DNA from: Anaerolineaceae bacterium | GTDB taxonomy: Bacteria > Chloroflexota > Anaerolineae > Anaerolineales > Anaerolineaceae | Assembly: GCA_003158355.1 (NCBI GenBank) | Contig: PMIV01000105.1 | Span: 1-7,417, forward strand | Reading direction: 5' to 3' | DNA: 7,417 nt | Shown: piece after piece, positions 7,297 to 7,417 of the stretch | Layout: each line of letters opens with the position of its first letter | Numbering within the stretch: position 1 is the stretch's first letter | Position numbers and translations under genes: made by a program | The notes under the pieces: generated by a model | What the model was told of the DNA's origin: nothing | What the model saw: the letters and a program-made list of their open reading frames with translations, nothing else | The model's database searches: none

Positions 7297-7361
7297 TTCT
7301 TGTCGGGGCCTGCCCCAACTACGTCTGGGTTATCCCACGATGGGACAGGCCGCCGGCATTT

Positions 7362-7391
7362 AAAACAAAAACCTCACGGTTAAATGAGGCT
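7362..7391 (-). terminator. Rho-independent terminator of the tRNA, copy 3
   Basis: On the minus strand AGCCTCA (7385-7391) pairs with TGAGGTT (7370-7376), with one G-U, an eight-base loop, and the tail TTTGTTTT. It begins six bases beyond the tRNA discriminator base, a normal place for a tRNA terminator. Confidence 0.65.
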
Positions 7392-7397
7392 TTTAAG

Positions 7398-7417
7398 TCG
7401 GGGTGGGCGGACTTGAA
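7398..7417 (-). tRNA. tRNA 3' end, probably tRNA-Pro (cut by window edge)
   Basis: Read on the minus strand the last 20 bases are TTCAAGT (T-loop), CCGCC (T-stem), CACCCCG (3' acceptor strand) and A (discriminator), exactly the layout of a tRNA 3' end. The CCA is not encoded; the next bases are CTT. The partner acceptor strand would be CGGGGTG. A tRNA beginning with C1-G72 and ending in A73 is most often tRNA-Pro in bacteria, but the anticodon lies outside the window. A terminator follows at once. Confidence 0.6.

Larger units (their letters stand above)
7170..7403. repeat. Tandem array, 96-bp period, two full copies plus a partial third
   Basis: Copies start at 7170, 7266 and 7362, each with the identical box aaaacaaa. 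Copies 1 and 2 differ at about 13 of 96 positions by eye. Each full copy holds, in plus-strand order, a terminator-like stem (right arm TGAGGTC), gtcggggcc/tgccccaac (7206-7223, 7302-7319), acgtct, then the stem tccca-cga-tggga (7237-7249, 7333-7345) and ggccgccggcat. The third copy keeps the terminator part and gtcgggg, but there it becomes the 3' end of a tRNA gene. No ORF with protein-like features runs through it. The function is unknown; it could be a REP-type element array, a tRNA trailer array or a duplicated terminator block. Confidence 0.85.

Noticed and set aside
7206..7350. Degenerate tRNA genes within the array units
   Set aside because: The space between terminators is about 60 nt and shows no T-loop (TTCRA) or anticodon arm; only the terminal CCCCGAC resembles a tRNA.
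7084..7383. Open frame of 99 codons across the repeat array
   Set aside because: The translation simply repeats the 96-bp unit (96 is a multiple of three, so the frame stays open), and it has no credible start or protein family.
7170..7417. CRISPR array
   Set aside because: The whole 96-bp unit is repeated, with no alternation of constant repeat and unique spacer, and no cas genes are present.

Overview
The window looks like a housekeeping stretch of a bacterial chromosome, most likely from an uncultured or little-studied member of the Chloroflexota (Anaerolineae-like). That placement is an inference. It rests on the plant/cyanobacterial-type GlgC, the ALG5-like glycosyltransferase, the GTIYRAPT-type linker in the REP-associated transposase, and a tRNA with no encoded CCA. 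No marker gene here fixes the taxonomy.

Layout, left to right. (1) The C-terminal half of a major facilitator transporter runs in from the left edge (+). (2) A 272-bp gap holds a good sigma-70-type promoter for the next unit. (3) glgC (ADP-glucose pyrophosphorylase) and a P2A-type calcium ATPase follow 33 bp apart on the + strand, each with a strong ribosome binding site. They are probably one transcript, but no functional link is obvious. (4) A RAYT/TnpA-REP-type HUH transposase gene starts 18 bp after the ATPase stop and ends 1 bp before the stop of the convergent rnhB. It carries a perfect 32-bp palindrome inside its own reading frame. (5) On the minus strand, an ALG5/DPM1-like family 2 glycosyltransferase and rnhB (RNase HII) form a tight two-gene operon. 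A promoter lies just upstream, and the rnhB Shine-Dalgarno overlaps the glycosyltransferase stop codon. (6) The right edge is non-coding: a 96-bp-period tandem array whose copies each contain a terminator-like hairpin with a T-tract (minus strand) and further GC-rich hairpins. The array runs into the 3' end of a minus-strand tRNA, probably tRNA-Pro, cut by the window edge.

The most unusual parts are the tandem array downstream of the tRNA and the palindrome in the transposase gene. In the array, the imperfect hairpin pairs become G-U wobbles only when it is read on the minus strand, which suggests it is transcribed as tRNA-trailer RNA. The array hairpin and the transposase palindrome have a similar foot (GTCGGGGC/GCCCCAAC and GTAGGGGC/GCCCCTAC), so they may belong to one family of mobile palindromes. 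I found no defence island, CRISPR array or clearly new multi-gene system.
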